Below are positions 19,487 to 28,819 of a stretch of 64,000 nucleotides of DNA, piece by piece; the stretch's first letter is position 1; the number at the start of each line of letters is the position of its first letter. This DNA is from Bosea beijingensis (GTDB lineage Bacteria > Pseudomonadota > Alphaproteobacteria > Rhizobiales > Beijerinckiaceae). The notes under the pieces were generated by a model. The model was not told the origin of the DNA and ran no database searches. It saw nothing but the letters and a program-made list of their open reading frames with translations. The stretch covers positions 2,062,811-2,126,810 of the forward strand of contig NZ_CP132359.1 in the NCBI RefSeq assembly GCF_030758975.1. Direction: 5' to 3'. A program made the position numbers and the translations under genes.

Positions 19487-20869
19487 ATGAAGCTTGTACG
19501 GCATTTTGCCATGGGAACGGCTGTCGCGGCGGTTGTCGCGGGCTGGTCCGGCGCCGCCATGGCGCAGGAGACGCTGACGGCCTGGTTCACCAAGGGCTTC
19601 TACAAGGGCGAGGACGATGCGCTGCTCGCCGTCGTCGACAAGTTCCAGAAGGCGACGGGCGTCAAGGTCGAGCTTTCGCTCTACGCCACCGAGGACTGCG
19701 TCACCAAATCGGTCGGCGCGGTCGATGCCGGCACGCCGCCGGATGTCGGCTTCTGCACCACCTATGATTTCCGCACTACCGGCAAGTGGGCCTATGACGG
19801 CAAGCTCGAGGACGTCTCGGACGTGATCGAGCCGATGAAGGCCGAGTTCCAGCCGATGGCGGTCTCGACCACCTTCCTGATGAACGGCAAGACCGGCAAG
19901 AAGTCGTACTACGCCTTCCCGGTCGAGCAGCAGATGATGCACATCACCTACTGGAAGGACATGCTGGAGGAGGCCGGCTTCAAGGAGTCCGACATCCCGA
20001 AGACCTTCAACGGCTACTGGGATTTCTGGTGCGACAAGGTCCAGGGTGCGATGCGCGCCAAGGGCAAGCGCGTCTATGGCATCGGCCACCCGATGGGCAT
20101 CGCCGCCTCCGACACGTTCTACTCGTTCCTGACCTTCGCCAACGCTTTTGACGCCCAGGTCGTCGACGAAAACGGCAAGATCGTTCTCGATCAGCCCAAG
20201 AACAAGGCGGCTATGGTCGAGGCGGTGAAAGCCTACTCGAACATCTTCCAGCGCGGCTGCACGCCGCCGTCTTCGGTGAACTGGCTCGACCCCGACAACA
20301 ACGTCGCCTTCCACAACCGCACCACGGTCGCCACGCACAACGCCACGATCTCGATCGCCGGCAAGCACATGGACGACATGAGCAACCAGGCGCTCACCGC
20401 CGAGCAGCGTGCGACGGCCAAGAAGAACTACGAGGACAACATCCGCACGGCCGAGTTCCCGCTCAAGGCGGACGGCAGCAAGATGACCAACCTCGCCGCC
20501 GTGAAGACCGCGGTGATCTTCGCCGAGGCCAAGAACAAGAAGCGCGCCAAGGAGTTCATGGCCTTCTTCATGAAGGATGAGAACCTGCGGCCCTTCGTCG
20601 AGGGCTCGGCCGGCCGCTGGGTGCCGACGACGCTGAAGGCGATTGAGGCGCCGTTCTGGTCGGATGGCAAGGACCCGCATCGCGCCGTCGTCTACAAGCA
20701 GTACAAGGACGGCACCGTGCCGTTCCAATTCGTCTACAACTACAATTTCACGACCGTGAACGCCGAGAACGTCTGGGCCAAGGCCGTGAATCGCGTGGTT
20801 CAGGACAAGATCCCGGCCGAGCAGGCCGTGGACGAGATGATCGCCCGCATCAAGCAGATCGCCGGCTGA
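19487..20869 (+). CDS. Sugar ABC importer, substrate-binding protein (family 1)
   Basis: 460-aa periplasmic binding protein. The signal peptide covers about 1-26, ending AAMAQE. The mature N-terminus LTAWFTKGFY and the DVSDVIEPM and YAFPVEQQMMHITYWKD regions match carbohydrate-binding SBP_bac_1 proteins. A strong GGGAGG ribosome site lies 8 bases upstream. Two MalF/MalG-type permease genes follow; no ATPase gene does. The sugar or polyol ligand is not deducible. A stem-loop after the stop may keep this message more abundant than the permease part. Confidence 0.88.
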   Translation: MKLVRHFAMGTAVAAVVAGWSGAAMAQETLTAWFTKGFYKGEDDALLAVVDKFQKATGVKVELSLYATEDCVTKSVGAVDAGTPPDVGFCTTYDFRTTGKWAYDGKLEDVSDVIEPMKAEFQPMAVSTTFLMNGKTGKKSYYAFPVEQQMMHITYWKDMLEEAGFKESDIPKTFNGYWDFWCDKVQGAMRAKGKRVYGIGHPMGIAASDTFYSFLTFANAFDAQVVDENGKIVLDQPKNKAAMVEAVKAYSNIFQRGCTPPSSVNWLDPDNNVAFHNRTTVATHNATISIAGKHMDDMSNQALTAEQRATAKKNYEDNIRTAEFPLKADGSKMTNLAAVKTAVIFAEAKNKKRAKEFMAFFMKDENLRPFVEGSAGRWVPTTLKAIEAPFWSDGKDPHRAVVYKQYKDGTVPFQFVYNYNFTTVNAENVWAKAVNRVVQDKIPAEQAVDEMIARIKQIAG

Positions 20870-20901
20870 GCCCGGCGCTCGTTCCGCTTGCATCGAGAAC
20901 C

Positions 20902-20926
20902 CGCCGCGGCAAGGATTGCCGCGGCG
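20902..20926 (+). other. Intercistronic stem-loop between binding protein and permease genes
   Basis: Arms CGCCGCGGCAA and TTGCCGCGGCG (11 bp, 3-base loop) lie 33 bases after the binding-protein stop. There is no T-run. Such hairpins commonly protect the upstream binding-protein mRNA and lower permease expression. Confidence 0.6.
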
Positions 20927-20961
20927 TATCTTTCACAGGGTGAACATTCGACGGAGAGTCC

Positions 20962-21852
20962 ATGAGCACAGCCGCCATGACCGCGCCGCTAGCGGCGCCG
21001 CGCGAGGATGCATCGGCCTTTACGCGCGACCGCGCGATGTGGGGCGCCATCATGCTGGCCCCCTATGTGCTCGTCTTCGCCGTCATGGTGGTCTATCCGG
21101 TGGCCTATGGCCTCTGGCTCGGCCTGAACTGGAATTCCTACCGCGCTCTCTTCGCCGACCCGATCTTCATCCGCACCGTCGTCAACACGATCATCTTCCT
21201 GTTCGTGGCGGTGAACCTGAAATTCCTGATCGCGCTCATGCTGTCGGGTTTCTTCGTGCAGCAGCGGCCCTGGATCCGGATCGTGCTGGTGCTGTTCATC
21301 CTGCCCTGGGCGGTGCCGTCGATCCCGACCATCCTGTCCTTCCGGGTAATGCTGAACCCCGAGAACGGCATGCTTAACCAGCAGCTTTTCCAGTGGTTCG
21401 GCATCATGGAGGGACCGGGCTGGCTGACCGATCCGACGCTCGCCTTCATCTCCTCGATATTCGTCCATATCTGGAAGTCGCTGCCGTTCTGGACGCTGAT
21501 CCTGATCACCGGCCGGCTCGCGATCGCGCAGGACCTCTACGAGGCCGCGAGCGTCGACGGCGCCAATCGCTGGCAGCAGTTCCGCTTCATCACCTGGCCG
21601 TCGCTGGCGACGCTCTATGTCACCTCGACCATGCTCTCGATGATCTGGACGCTGGGTGACTTCAACAGCGTCTACCTGCTCACCGGCGGCGGGCCGGGCG
21701 ATCTCAACCATGTGCTGGCAACGCTCGGCATCCGCTACATGCGCAACAACAATCTCGATCTCGGCATCGCCTCGATCATCGTCGCGATGCCGCTGATCCT
21801 GCCGATGGTCTTCGTGATGGTGAAGCGCCTGTCGAAGGGGCCGGACGCATGA
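20962..21852 (+). CDS. Sugar ABC importer, permease 1 (MalF/UgpA type)
   Basis: 296-aa inner-membrane permease with about six helices beginning near residue 28. The ATPase-contact loop reads LYEAASVDGANRWQQFRFI (about 193-211). The family C-terminal motif appears as LTGGGPGDLNHVL. An ATG at 20962 follows CGGAGAG. The stop overlaps the next permease start (ATGA), indicating coupled synthesis of the heterodimer. Confidence 0.9.
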   Translation: MSTAAMTAPLAAPREDASAFTRDRAMWGAIMLAPYVLVFAVMVVYPVAYGLWLGLNWNSYRALFADPIFIRTVVNTIIFLFVAVNLKFLIALMLSGFFVQQRPWIRIVLVLFILPWAVPSIPTILSFRVMLNPENGMLNQQLFQWFGIMEGPGWLTDPTLAFISSIFVHIWKSLPFWTLILITGRLAIAQDLYEAASVDGANRWQQFRFITWPSLATLYVTSTMLSMIWTLGDFNSVYLLTGGGPGDLNHVLATLGIRYMRNNNLDLGIASIIVAMPLILPMVFVMVKRLSKGPDA

Positions 21853-22685
21853 AGAAGTTCCTCGACGAAGGCAAGCTGCTGCTGGTCGCGATACCTGTCC
21901 TGGTCTGGACGCTGCTGCCGATCTACCACCTCTTCGTGCTCTCGATCTCCAACCAGGAATCGATGCTGGCCGGCAAGCTCTGGCCCGACCAGCCGACGCT
22001 GCAGAACTTCCAGATCGTCTTCGCCCAGCAGCACTACTACCTGAACAATTTCTGGCGGCAGATGTTCAACAGCTTCTTCATTGCGGTGGCGACGGGGCTG
22101 ATCACGCTCTTCGTTGCGACCTTTGCGGCCTTTGCCATCGCGCGCCTTAAGGTGAGGGGCGGGCGCACGATGATGAACCTCGCGCTCGCGACCTACCTGA
22201 TCCCGGCCGCCTTCCTCGCCATTCCCATGTACAAGGCGATGGGTTCCTATGGCCTGCTCAACACGCAGGCCTCGCTGATCCTGGCGATGGTCGCGCTCGC
22301 CTCGCCCTATGCGATCTGGGTGCTGAAACAGGCCTCGGACAAGCTGCCGAAGGAGCTCGACGAGGCCGCGGTGATGGACGGCGCCACCTCGATCCAGCTC
22401 TTCCGGCTGGTCTACCTGCCGCTGATGAAACCCTCGATGGTGGTGATCGGCATCTATGCGCTGCTGCTCGCCTGGAACGAGTATCTCTACGCCTTCCTGC
22501 TGCTCTCCTCGGAGAAGGCGGTTCCGCTGGCCGTTGGCCTCGGCCTCTTCCTTTCGGCCGACGATGCGCCCTGGAACCTGCTGATGGCGGCCGGCCTGCT
22601 CTATGCCATCCCGCCGGCGGTGATCTACTACCTGTTCCGCAAGAACATGGTCGGCGGGCTCACTTCCGGTGCGGTGAAGAGCTAG
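21849..22685 (+). CDS. Sugar ABC importer, permease 2 (MalG/UgpE type)
   Basis: 278-aa inner-membrane permease that pairs with the preceding one. The ATPase-contact loop reads [19 protein letters not shown] (about 173-191). About six membrane helices are visible, from [16 protein letters not shown] near the N-terminus to a last helix near 250. The operon ends here without an ATPase gene; a half-copy of the dispersed hairpin repeat follows. Confidence 0.9.
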   Translation: MKKFLDEGKLLLVAIPVLVWTLLPIYHLFVLSISNQESMLAGKLWPDQPTLQNFQIVFAQQHYYLNNFWRQMFNSFFIAVATGLITLFVATFAAFAIARLKVRGGRTMMNLALATYLIPAAFLAIPMYKAMGSYGLLNTQASLILAMVALASPYAIWVLKQASDKLPKELDEAAVMDGATSIQLFRLVYLPLMKPSMVVIGIYALLLAWNEYLYAFLLLSSEKAVPLAVGLGLFLSADDAPWNLLMAAGLLYAIPPAVIYYLFRKNMVGGLTSGAVKS

Positions 22686-22713
22686 GCCGGAAAAGGCGCA
22701 CTTCCTTGACCAG

Positions 22714-22738
22714 ATGCCCGGATCAAGCCCCCGGGCAT
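22714..22738. repeat. Dispersed hairpin repeat, single half-copy
   Basis: ATGCCCGG (22714-22721) and CCGGGCAT (22731-22738) form a hairpin with a 9-base loop after the permease gene. The same ATGCCCGG word makes up the second hairpin of the element at 28730-28807. It could also help end the ABC transcript. Confidence 0.55.
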
Positions 22739-22852
22739 GATACACGGCGTCAGCGCGCCGCATGGCCGGATTGCTTCATCGCTCTCGCCATGGCGATGAA
22801 CAGGCGCCACAGTGAATGCGTTACGACAAGAAGAATTGCCGAGGATAGACCG

Positions 22853-23821
22853 ATGACCGCCTCCAAGCTCGACCAGCTCCGCCAGATGACCACCGTCGTC
22901 GCCGACACCGGCGACATCGAGGCCGTGCGTCGCCTGAAGCCCGTCGACTGCACCACCAACCCGACCCTGATCCTCAAGGCGGTGGAGACGCCGGCCTACG
23001 CCCATCTCGTCGACGAGGCGATCGGCTGGGGCAAGAAGCAGGGGGGTGGTGAGAAGGCTGTCCATGCGGTCTGCGACCGCCTCGCCGTGAGCTTCGGTGC
23101 GGAGCTGACCAAGATCGTTCCCGGCCGCGTCTCGACCGAGGTCGATGCCGATCTTTCCTTCGACACGGACGCGACCCTCACGAAGGCGCGCGCCGTCATT
23201 GCCGCCTACAAGGAGCGCGGCGTCGAGAAGGACCGCATTCTCATCAAGATCGCCTCGACCTGGGAGGGCCTGCAGGCCGCCAAGGTGCTGCAGGGCGAGG
23301 GCATCGACTGCAACCTGACCCTGCTTTTCGCCTTGCCACAGGCGGTCGCGGCGGCCGAGGCCAATGCCTTCCTGATCTCGCCCTTCGTTGGCCGCATCCT
23401 CGACTGGCACGTCAAGGCCGGCGGCGGCCCCTACACCGCCGAGACCGATCCGGGCGTCGTCTCGGTCAAGAGCATCTACGCCTATTACAAGGCCTTCGGC
23501 ATCAAGACGGTGGTGATGGGCGCTTCCTTCCGCAACACCGGCGAGATCGAGGCACTGGCCGGCTGCGACCGCCTGACCATCGGGCCGGGCCTGCTCGACG
23601 AGTTGGCTGCTGCGACCGGTGACCTGCCGCGCCGCCTCTCGCCGGCTTCTTCGCCTCAGATGGAAGGGGGCGTCAGCCGGAAGCTCGGCTTCGACGAGAA
23701 GGCCTTCCGCTTCGCCATGAACGAGGACGCGATGGCGACCGAGAAGCTCGCCGAGGGTATTCGCGGCTTCGTCAAGGACCTGCGCGGCCTGCGCAAGCTC
23801 GTCGCCGCGAAGCTCGGCTGA
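22853..23821 (+). CDS. tal: Transaldolase
   Basis: 322-aa pentose-phosphate enzyme that moves a dihydroxyacetone unit between sedoheptulose-7-phosphate and glyceraldehyde-3-phosphate. Motifs are [11 protein letters not shown] (33-43) and the Schiff-base Lys132 in [11 protein letters not shown]. Length matches the TalB-type subfamily. I chose the ATG at 22853, preceded by GAGGATA; the frame extends upstream but that leader is not conserved-looking. An SDR gene follows after seven bases. Confidence 0.93.
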   Translation: MTASKLDQLRQMTTVVADTGDIEAVRRLKPVDCTTNPTLILKAVETPAYAHLVDEAIGWGKKQGGGEKAVHAVCDRLAVSFGAELTKIVPGRVSTEVDADLSFDTDATLTKARAVIAAYKERGVEKDRILIKIASTWEGLQAAKVLQGEGIDCNLTLLFALPQAVAAAEANAFLISPFVGRILDWHVKAGGGPYTAETDPGVVSVKSIYAYYKAFGIKTVVMGASFRNTGEIEALAGCDRLTIGPGLLDELAAATGDLPRRLSPASSPQMEGGVSRKLGFDEKAFRFAMNEDAMATEKLAEGIRGFVKDLRGLRKLVAAKLG

Positions 23822-23828
23822 GCCGGGC

Positions 23829-24539
23829 ATGACCGAGCGGCGGATCGCCGTCGTCACCGGCGGCGCCAAGGGTATCGGCGCCGCGGTGGCCGATCGGCTG
23901 GAGAAGGACGGTTTCGTCCCGGTCGCTTGGGATATCGTGGCGCCCGCGAAAGCCGGGCGCCTGCATCTGGCCTGCGATGTCTCCGACGAGAACTCGGTCG
24001 CCCAGGCCCTGGCTGCGACCGAGCGCGAGCACGGCCCCATCGCCGTGCTCGTCAACAATGCCGGCCTGACCGGCCCCTCGACCACGGTGGCTGAGACGCC
24101 GCTGGCGCAATGGCAGAAGGTGCAGGCGATCAACCTGACCGGCACCTTCCTCTGCTCGCGGGCCGTGGCGAGCGTGATGGTGCCGCGGGCTTACGGCCGC
24201 ATCGTCAATATCGCCTCGCTCGCCGGTAAGGAGGGCACGCCGACGCTCTCGGCCTATAGCGCCGCCAAGGCCGGCGTCATCGCCTTCACCAAGGCCCATG
24301 GCAAGGAGGTGGCCGGCACCGGCGTGCTGGTGAATGCCATCGCGCCGGCGGCGATCGAGACCGATCTGCTCCAACAGATGAGCGCTGAGACGGTCGCGAC
24401 CATGATCGGCAAGAGCCCACTGAAGCGACTGGGAACGGTCGATGAATTGGCCGAACTCGTCGCCTGGCTTGCGAGCGAGCGCTGCAGCTTCTCGACCGGC
24501 GCGGTCTTCGATCTCTCGGGCGGTCGCGCCACCTACTGA
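23829..24539 (+). CDS. Short-chain dehydrogenase/reductase (FabG-like)
   Basis: 236-aa classical SDR. The cofactor motif is TGGAKGIG (10-17), NNAG is at 76-79, and the catalytic Ser130, Tyr143 and Lys147 lie in a YSAAK context. The usual acidic residue after the second strand appears as WDIV (34-37), suggesting NAD(H) preference. It starts seven bases after transaldolase, so a sugar or polyol substrate is plausible but unproved. Confidence 0.85.
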   Translation: MTERRIAVVTGGAKGIGAAVADRLEKDGFVPVAWDIVAPAKAGRLHLACDVSDENSVAQALAATEREHGPIAVLVNNAGLTGPSTTVAETPLAQWQKVQAINLTGTFLCSRAVASVMVPRAYGRIVNIASLAGKEGTPTLSAYSAAKAGVIAFTKAHGKEVAGTGVLVNAIAPAAIETDLLQQMSAETVATMIGKSPLKRLGTVDELAELVAWLASERCSFSTGAVFDLSGGRATY

Positions 24540-24648
24540 CACGGCGCCTTGCGTCAGATCATTGACGCGGCCCGCGTGCGGGCTTCTGATGAGGCATGTC
24601 CTGACGAGGCCGCACCGGCTGTCGCGGCCCGCCCAACCGGAGTCGGCC

Positions 24649-25248
24649 ATGACCACGCCTGCAGAGTCTTCGTCCCGTACGGGCTCTTCGCTCGCCACCC
24701 ATCTCGTCCCGCTCCGGCGTAATTCCGGCTGGCTGATGGCGGCGGGCATCGCGCTCGTCATCCTCGGCGTGGTCGGCCTCGGCGCCGTGGCCATGCTCAG
24801 CCTCGCCAGCGCGATCTGGTTCGGGGCGATGATCCTCGTAGGTGGCGTCGTCGTGCTGATCGACGCCTTCCGGCATCAGGGCTGGAAGAGCCGGGTGCTG
24901 CACATTCTCATAGGCCTGCTCTATGTCGCGGTCGGCCTGATGACCTTTGCCAATCCGCTGCTCGCCACGGCCTCGCTGACGCTGCTGGTCGGCGCTGCGC
25001 TGGTCGCGACCGGCGTGCTGCGCCTCGTCGTCGCCTTCCAGAACCGGGAATTGCCGGCCTGGCGATGGCTCGCTCTCTCGGGAGTGCTATCGCTTCTGCT
25101 CGGCGGCATGATCCTGGCGCAATGGCCGGGCTCGAGCCTCTGGGTGCTTGGCACCTTCTTTGCGGTCGAGTTGATCTTTCAGGGCTGGGCCGCGATCGCA
25201 CTCGCGCGTGCGATCCGCTCGACCTTCGACGGCGTGAAGCCGCGCTGA
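24649..25248 (+). CDS. HdeD/DUF308-family membrane protein
   Basis: 199-aa inner-membrane protein with about six hydrophobic helices arranged in three similar pairs, as in HdeD-like acid-stress proteins. Examples are LMAAGIALVILGVVGLGAV near 29-47 and LLVGAALVATGVLRLVVAF near 113-131. The start at 24649 gives a polar N-terminus before the first helix; a longer frame to 24442 overlaps the SDR gene and is rejected. Function is unknown beyond the family link to acid resistance. Confidence 0.8.
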   Translation: MTTPAESSSRTGSSLATHLVPLRRNSGWLMAAGIALVILGVVGLGAVAMLSLASAIWFGAMILVGGVVVLIDAFRHQGWKSRVLHILIGLLYVAVGLMTFANPLLATASLTLLVGAALVATGVLRLVVAFQNRELPAWRWLALSGVLSLLLGGMILAQWPGSSLWVLGTFFAVELIFQGWAAIALARAIRSTFDGVKPR

Positions 25249-25258
25249 AACTCGCTTC

Positions 25259-25759
25259 TTACTCCGCGACCTCGGCCGTCACGGTGGCCTTGGTCGGCGT
25301 GCTGAGATCGCTGAAACGGGCGCGTCCGCCGGCCGCTGCAGTCTGCAATTGCTGTTTCCAGCCCTTGGCGTCGCTGCCGCCGAGCGCAACGAAATCGGCC
25401 GGGCGCGAGGCGTCGGCATCGCGGCCCTGATAGACCAGCACGCCGCGCGCGGTCACGACGATGTCGCCGCGCCGCAGCGTCGGGTCCTTGAGATACCATT
25501 GCTTGTCGGCCTGGGGATCGAGCTGGACGACGGGTGGCTTCGGCTTCGAGGAAACCTCCGACGCGGGAGCCCGGGCGCGCGGCGCCCGCACACGCGGCTC
25601 GTCGTCATACTCGTAAATCGGGGAAGCCCGCAGGCGAGGCCCGCCGCCGAACAGCGCGCGGGCGAGATCGTCGAACAGGCCGGCCGCTTCTGCTGCAGGC
25701 GCGGCCGCCACAAGGAGCGCCGCCGCGAGTCCGAACCGCGCCATCCCGTTACGTGCCAT
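25259..25759 (-). CDS. Secreted protein of unknown function sharing a motif with 11993-12547
   Basis: 166 aa, not recognised. The signal peptide spans about 1-26 (LAAALLVAAAPAAEAAG). A basic, Pro-rich middle (about 52-76) is followed by GDIVVTARG...VYQG...DFVAL (98-126), which aligns without gaps to residues 115-143 of the secreted protein in the valine operon. I chose the ATG at 25759, since GGAGGG lies 7 bases before it; an upstream ATG at 25780 is possible. It is convergent with the HdeD-like gene, ten bases apart. Confidence 0.72.
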   Translation of the reverse strand: MARNGMARFGLAAALLVAAAPAAEAAGLFDDLARALFGGGPRLRASPIYEYDDEPRVRAPRARAPASEVSSKPKPPVVQLDPQADKQWYLKDPTLRRGDIVVTARGVLVYQGRDADASRPADFVALGGSDAKGWKQQLQTAAAGGRARFSDLSTPTKATVTAEVAE

Positions 25760-25854
25760 CGCCTTGCCCTCCGCTACCATCAGCCCAACGCTGAATGGTC
25801 GCGAAAGGTTCGGTTCAGGTTCACGGACGAGGTTAAGATTCTCGTTCGGGGCGT

Positions 25855-27531
25855 TTACTTTTTACTTTGAGCCGCGAAAGCCTCGGCCCGGATCGTCGAG
25901 AGCGACTTGGCCGGGGTGATTGCCTCGGGATCGAGCAGGCAGTGGATGATCGCGGGCTTGCCGCTCTTCACCGCGCGCTCGAAGGCCGGCGCGAACTCTT
26001 CGGTCTTCTCGACACGTTCGCCATGGCCGCCGAAGGCCTTGGCGTAAGCCGCGAAATCCGGGTTCTTCAGCGTCGTCGCCGAGACGCGGCCGGGATATTC
26101 GCGCTCCTGATGCATGCGGATCGTGCCGTACATGCCGTTATCGACGACGATGACGATGACCGGCAGGTCGTATTGCACGGCGGTTGCGAAATCCTGGCCG
26201 TTCATCAGGAAGCAGCCGTCGCCGGCAAAGGCGATGACGGTGCGCTCCGGGAAAATCCGCTTGGCGCCGATCGCGGCCGGCACGCCATAACCCATCGAGC
26301 CGCAGGTCGGCGCGAGCTGCGTCGCGAACTTGTTGAAGCGGTGGAAGCGATGCACCCAGGTCGCGTAATTGCCCGCGCCGTTGCACATGATGGCGTCCTC
26401 GGGGAGCTGGCTGCGCAGCCAGCGCACCATCTCGCCGGGGTGGAACTCGCCGGGCACGGGCGCCGGCTGCTCGCTCCAGGCGATATAGGCTTCATGCGCG
26501 GCAGCGCCGGCGCCCTTCCAGGCGGGGGCCTTGGGCGGCTCGATCGTCTTGAGCGCGGCGCAGAAGCCGGCGGGTGAGGCGTTGATCGCCAGCGTCGGAC
26601 GGTAGACCCGGCCGAGCTCTTCCGGATCGGCATGGACATGGACCAGCGGCCGGCCCGGATTGGGGATGCCGAACAGGGTGTAGGACTGGCTCGGCATCTC
26701 CGAGAGGCGCCCACCGACCAGCAGGACGAGGTCGCTCTCCTTGATGCGGGCGAGCAGCTTCGGGTTTGGGCCGATGCCGAGATCGCCGGCGAAATTCGGG
26801 TGGTCGGCGGGGAAAAGCATCTGCCGGCGGAAGGAGACCGCGACGGGCAGGTCGAAACGCTCGGCGAAAGCCTGGAAATCGGCGATCGCCTCCGGGCTCC
26901 AGCGCGAGCCGCCGAGGATCGCGACCGGCGACTTGGCCGCGGCGAGGCGCTTGGCGAGATCGGCCATCTGCGCCGGGGCAGGGTGCTGCTCTGTGACCTG
27001 ATAGGGCTCGGCGTCGGCGACATCGGCGAGATCGATCAGCACGTCCTCGGGCAGCGCGATCACGACCGGGCCGGGGCGGCCCGAGGTCGCGACATGGAAG
27101 GCGCGGCTGATGATCTCCGGGATGCGTGCGGCATCGTCGATCTCGGTCGCCCATTTGGTCATGGTGCCGAAGACGGCGCGGTAGTCGAGCTCCTGGAAGG
27201 CCTCGCGCTCGCGCATGCTGCCGTCGATCTGGCCGACGAAGAGGATCAGCGGGGTCGAATCCTGATCGGCGATATGGATGCCCGGCGAGGCGTTGGTGGC
27301 GCCGGGGCCGCGCGTCACGAAGCAGATGCCGGGCTTGCCGGTGAGCTTGCCGGCGGCTTCCGCCATCATGCAGGCGCCGCCCTCGGCCCGGCAGATGGTG
27401 ACCTGCATCGAGGCGTCGTGCAGCGCGTCGAGCACGGCGAGATAGCTCTCGCCCGGCACGCAGAAGGCGTCGGTGGCGCCGTGGATCAGAAGCTGGTCGA
27501 CGAGGATCTGCCCGCCAGTGCGATTAGCCAT
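25855..27531 (-). CDS. Thiamine-pyrophosphate enzyme of the acetolactate synthase-like family
   Basis: 558 aa, three-domain TPP enzyme. The activating Glu50 lies in CRAEGGACM, and the C-terminal TPP/Mg motif starts GDGCFLMNGQDF and ends with VDNGMYG. GSMGYGVPAAIGA precedes it. It is an IlvB-like orphan with no small subunit beside it, so a housekeeping acetolactate synthase role is unlikely. Its start overlaps the end of the CoA-transferase gene by eight bases and it sits downstream of gcdH, which points to a role in acid or 2-oxoacid catabolism. Confidence 0.83.
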   Translation of the reverse strand: MANRTGGQILVDQLLIHGATDAFCVPGESYLAVLDALHDASMQVTICRAEGGACMMAEAAGKLTGKPGICFVTRGPGATNASPGIHIADQDSTPLILFVGQIDGSMREREAFQELDYRAVFGTMTKWATEIDDAARIPEIISRAFHVATSGRPGPVVIALPEDVLIDLADVADAEPYQVTEQHPAPAQMADLAKRLAAAKSPVAILGGSRWSPEAIADFQAFAERFDLPVAVSFRRQMLFPADHPNFAGDLGIGPNPKLLARIKESDLVLLVGGRLSEMPSQSYTLFGIPNPGRPLVHVHADPEELGRVYRPTLAINASPAGFCAALKTIEPPKAPAWKGAGAAAHEAYIAWSEQPAPVPGEFHPGEMVRWLRSQLPEDAIMCNGAGNYATWVHRFHRFNKFATQLAPTCGSMGYGVPAAIGAKRIFPERTVIAFAGDGCFLMNGQDFATAVQYDLPVIVIVVDNGMYGTIRMHQEREYPGRVSATTLKNPDFAAYAKAFGGHGERVEKTEEFAPAFERAVKSGKPAIIHCLLDPEAITPAKSLSTIRAEAFAAQSKK

Positions 27532-28711
27532 GCTGCGGCCCTCCCCAGGCCGGGTCGTTCAAAATGTCGTCGGCATGTTCGCCGAGCCGCGGGCTCGGAC
27601 GTCCCGTCACTTGCCGCACGCCGTTCATGATGATGGGCGAGGCGACGGTCGGAATGTGGCCCGCTTTTGCGGCGTCACTCGGCAGGTCGACCCTGACACC
27701 GCGCGCGATCACCTGCGGGTCGGCGAAGACCTCGCCGATATCGTTGATCGGGCCGGCCGGTACGCCGACCTTCTCCAGCGCTGCCAGCAGATCGAGCTTG
27801 GCATAGCGCTGGCAGAGCAGATGCAGTCTGGCGGTCAGCGCGACGCGGTTCTTCACCCGCGATTTGTTGTCGACGTAATCCGGGTGGTCGGCCAAAGCCG
27901 GCTCGCTCAGCACCTCGCAGAGCTTGCGCCACTGCCCGTCATTGCCGGTCGCGATGATGATATGGCCGTCCGCAACCGGGAACACGTCATAGGGCACGAT
28001 GTTCGGATGGGCGTTGCCGAGCCGCGGCGGCGGATTGCCGCCGACGAGGTAGTTCATCGCCTGGTTGCCGAGCACGGCGACCTGCGAGTCGAGCAAGGCG
28101 AGATCGAGCGTCGCGCCCTCGCCGGTGGCGTCGCGCTGGCGCAAAGCCGAGAGGATGCCGACCGTGGCATAGAGCCCAGTATAGATGTCGGCGACCGCAT
28201 AGCCCGCCTTCATCGGCGCGCCCGCGGGCTCGCCGGTGATCGACATCGCCCCGCCCATGCCCTGGACGAGGAAGTCGTAGCCGGCGCGCGGCGCATAGGG
28301 GCCGTCCTGCCCGAAGCCGGTGACCGAGCAATAGACGAGGCGCGGGAAATCCTTGCGCAGCGAGGCCGCGTCGAGCCCGTATTTCGAGAGGCCGCCGACC
28401 TTGAAGTTCTCGATGACGACATCGGCATGGGCGGCGAGACGCCGAACCAGCGCCTGACCTTCCGGCGTGCGGAAATCGGCGGTGATCGAGCGCTTGCCGC
28501 GATTGGCAGCGTGGAAATAGGCGGCGGAGAGATGCTCGTCGCCGGTGCCTTCGACGAAGGGCGGGCCCCATTTGCGGGTGTCGTCGCCCTCGGGCGCCTC
28601 GACCTTCACGACATCGGCACCGAGATCGGCCAGGAGCTGGCCGATCCAGGGACCTGCGAGGATGCGCGCCAGTTCGAGGACGCGCAGGCCGGCGAGGGGA
28701 GAGGTCGTCAT
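27524..28711 (-). CDS. Class III (CaiB/BaiF) CoA-transferase, possibly succinyl-CoA:glutarate CoA-transferase
   Basis: 395 aa. The N-terminus VLELARILAGPWIGQLLADLG (split here around residue 20) and KVEAPEGDDTR are family hallmarks. The presumed nucleophile is Asp146 in RAGYDFLVQ. The ATG at 28711 is the family-like start; the longer frame runs through a repeat element. Its neighbour gcdH uses glutaryl-CoA, so activating glutarate is the best guess, by analogy with SUGCT. Translationally coupled to the TPP enzyme downstream. Confidence 0.85.
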   Translation of the reverse strand: MTTSPLAGLRVLELARILAGPWIGQLLADLGADVVKVEAPEGDDTRKWGPPFVEGTGDEHLSAAYFHAANRGKRSITADFRTPEGQALVRRLAAHADVVIENFKVGGLSKYGLDAASLRKDFPRLVYCSVTGFGQDGPYAPRAGYDFLVQGMGGAMSITGEPAGAPMKAGYAVADIYTGLYATVGILSALRQRDATGEGATLDLALLDSQVAVLGNQAMNYLVGGNPPPRLGNAHPNIVPYDVFPVADGHIIIATGNDGQWRKLCEVLSEPALADHPDYVDNKSRVKNRVALTARLHLLCQRYAKLDLLAALEKVGVPAGPINDIGEVFADPQVIARGVRVDLPSDAAKAGHIPTVASPIIMNGVRQVTGRPSPRLGEHADDILNDPAWGGPQHG

Positions 28712-28729
28712 GGCGGGTTCGACTCGGGC

Positions 28730-28807
28730 GTCATGGTCGGACTGGGCCCGACCATCTCCGGGGAGGTTCGCGTGGGACGAGATGCCCGGGCCAGGCCCGG
28801 GCATGAC
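28730..28807. repeat. Intergenic palindromic repeat, copy 2
   Basis: A 78-base element with GTCATG and CATGAC ends. Its first hairpin has arms ATGGTCGG and CCGACCAT; its second has arms ATGCCCGGGCC (28782-28792) and GGCCCGGGCAT (28794-28804). It lies between gcdH and the CoA-transferase start and has the same two-hairpin plan as the copies at 10734 and 30047. Confidence 0.7.
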
Positions 28808-28819
28808 GGCTGACGGTTC

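Noticed and set aside
25855..28711. CoA-transferase plus TPP enzyme read as a formyl-CoA transferase/oxalyl-CoA decarboxylase pair
   Set aside because: The TPP enzyme has the acetolactate synthase-like N-terminus rather than that of oxalyl-CoA decarboxylase, and the neighbours belong to lysine/glutarate catabolism.
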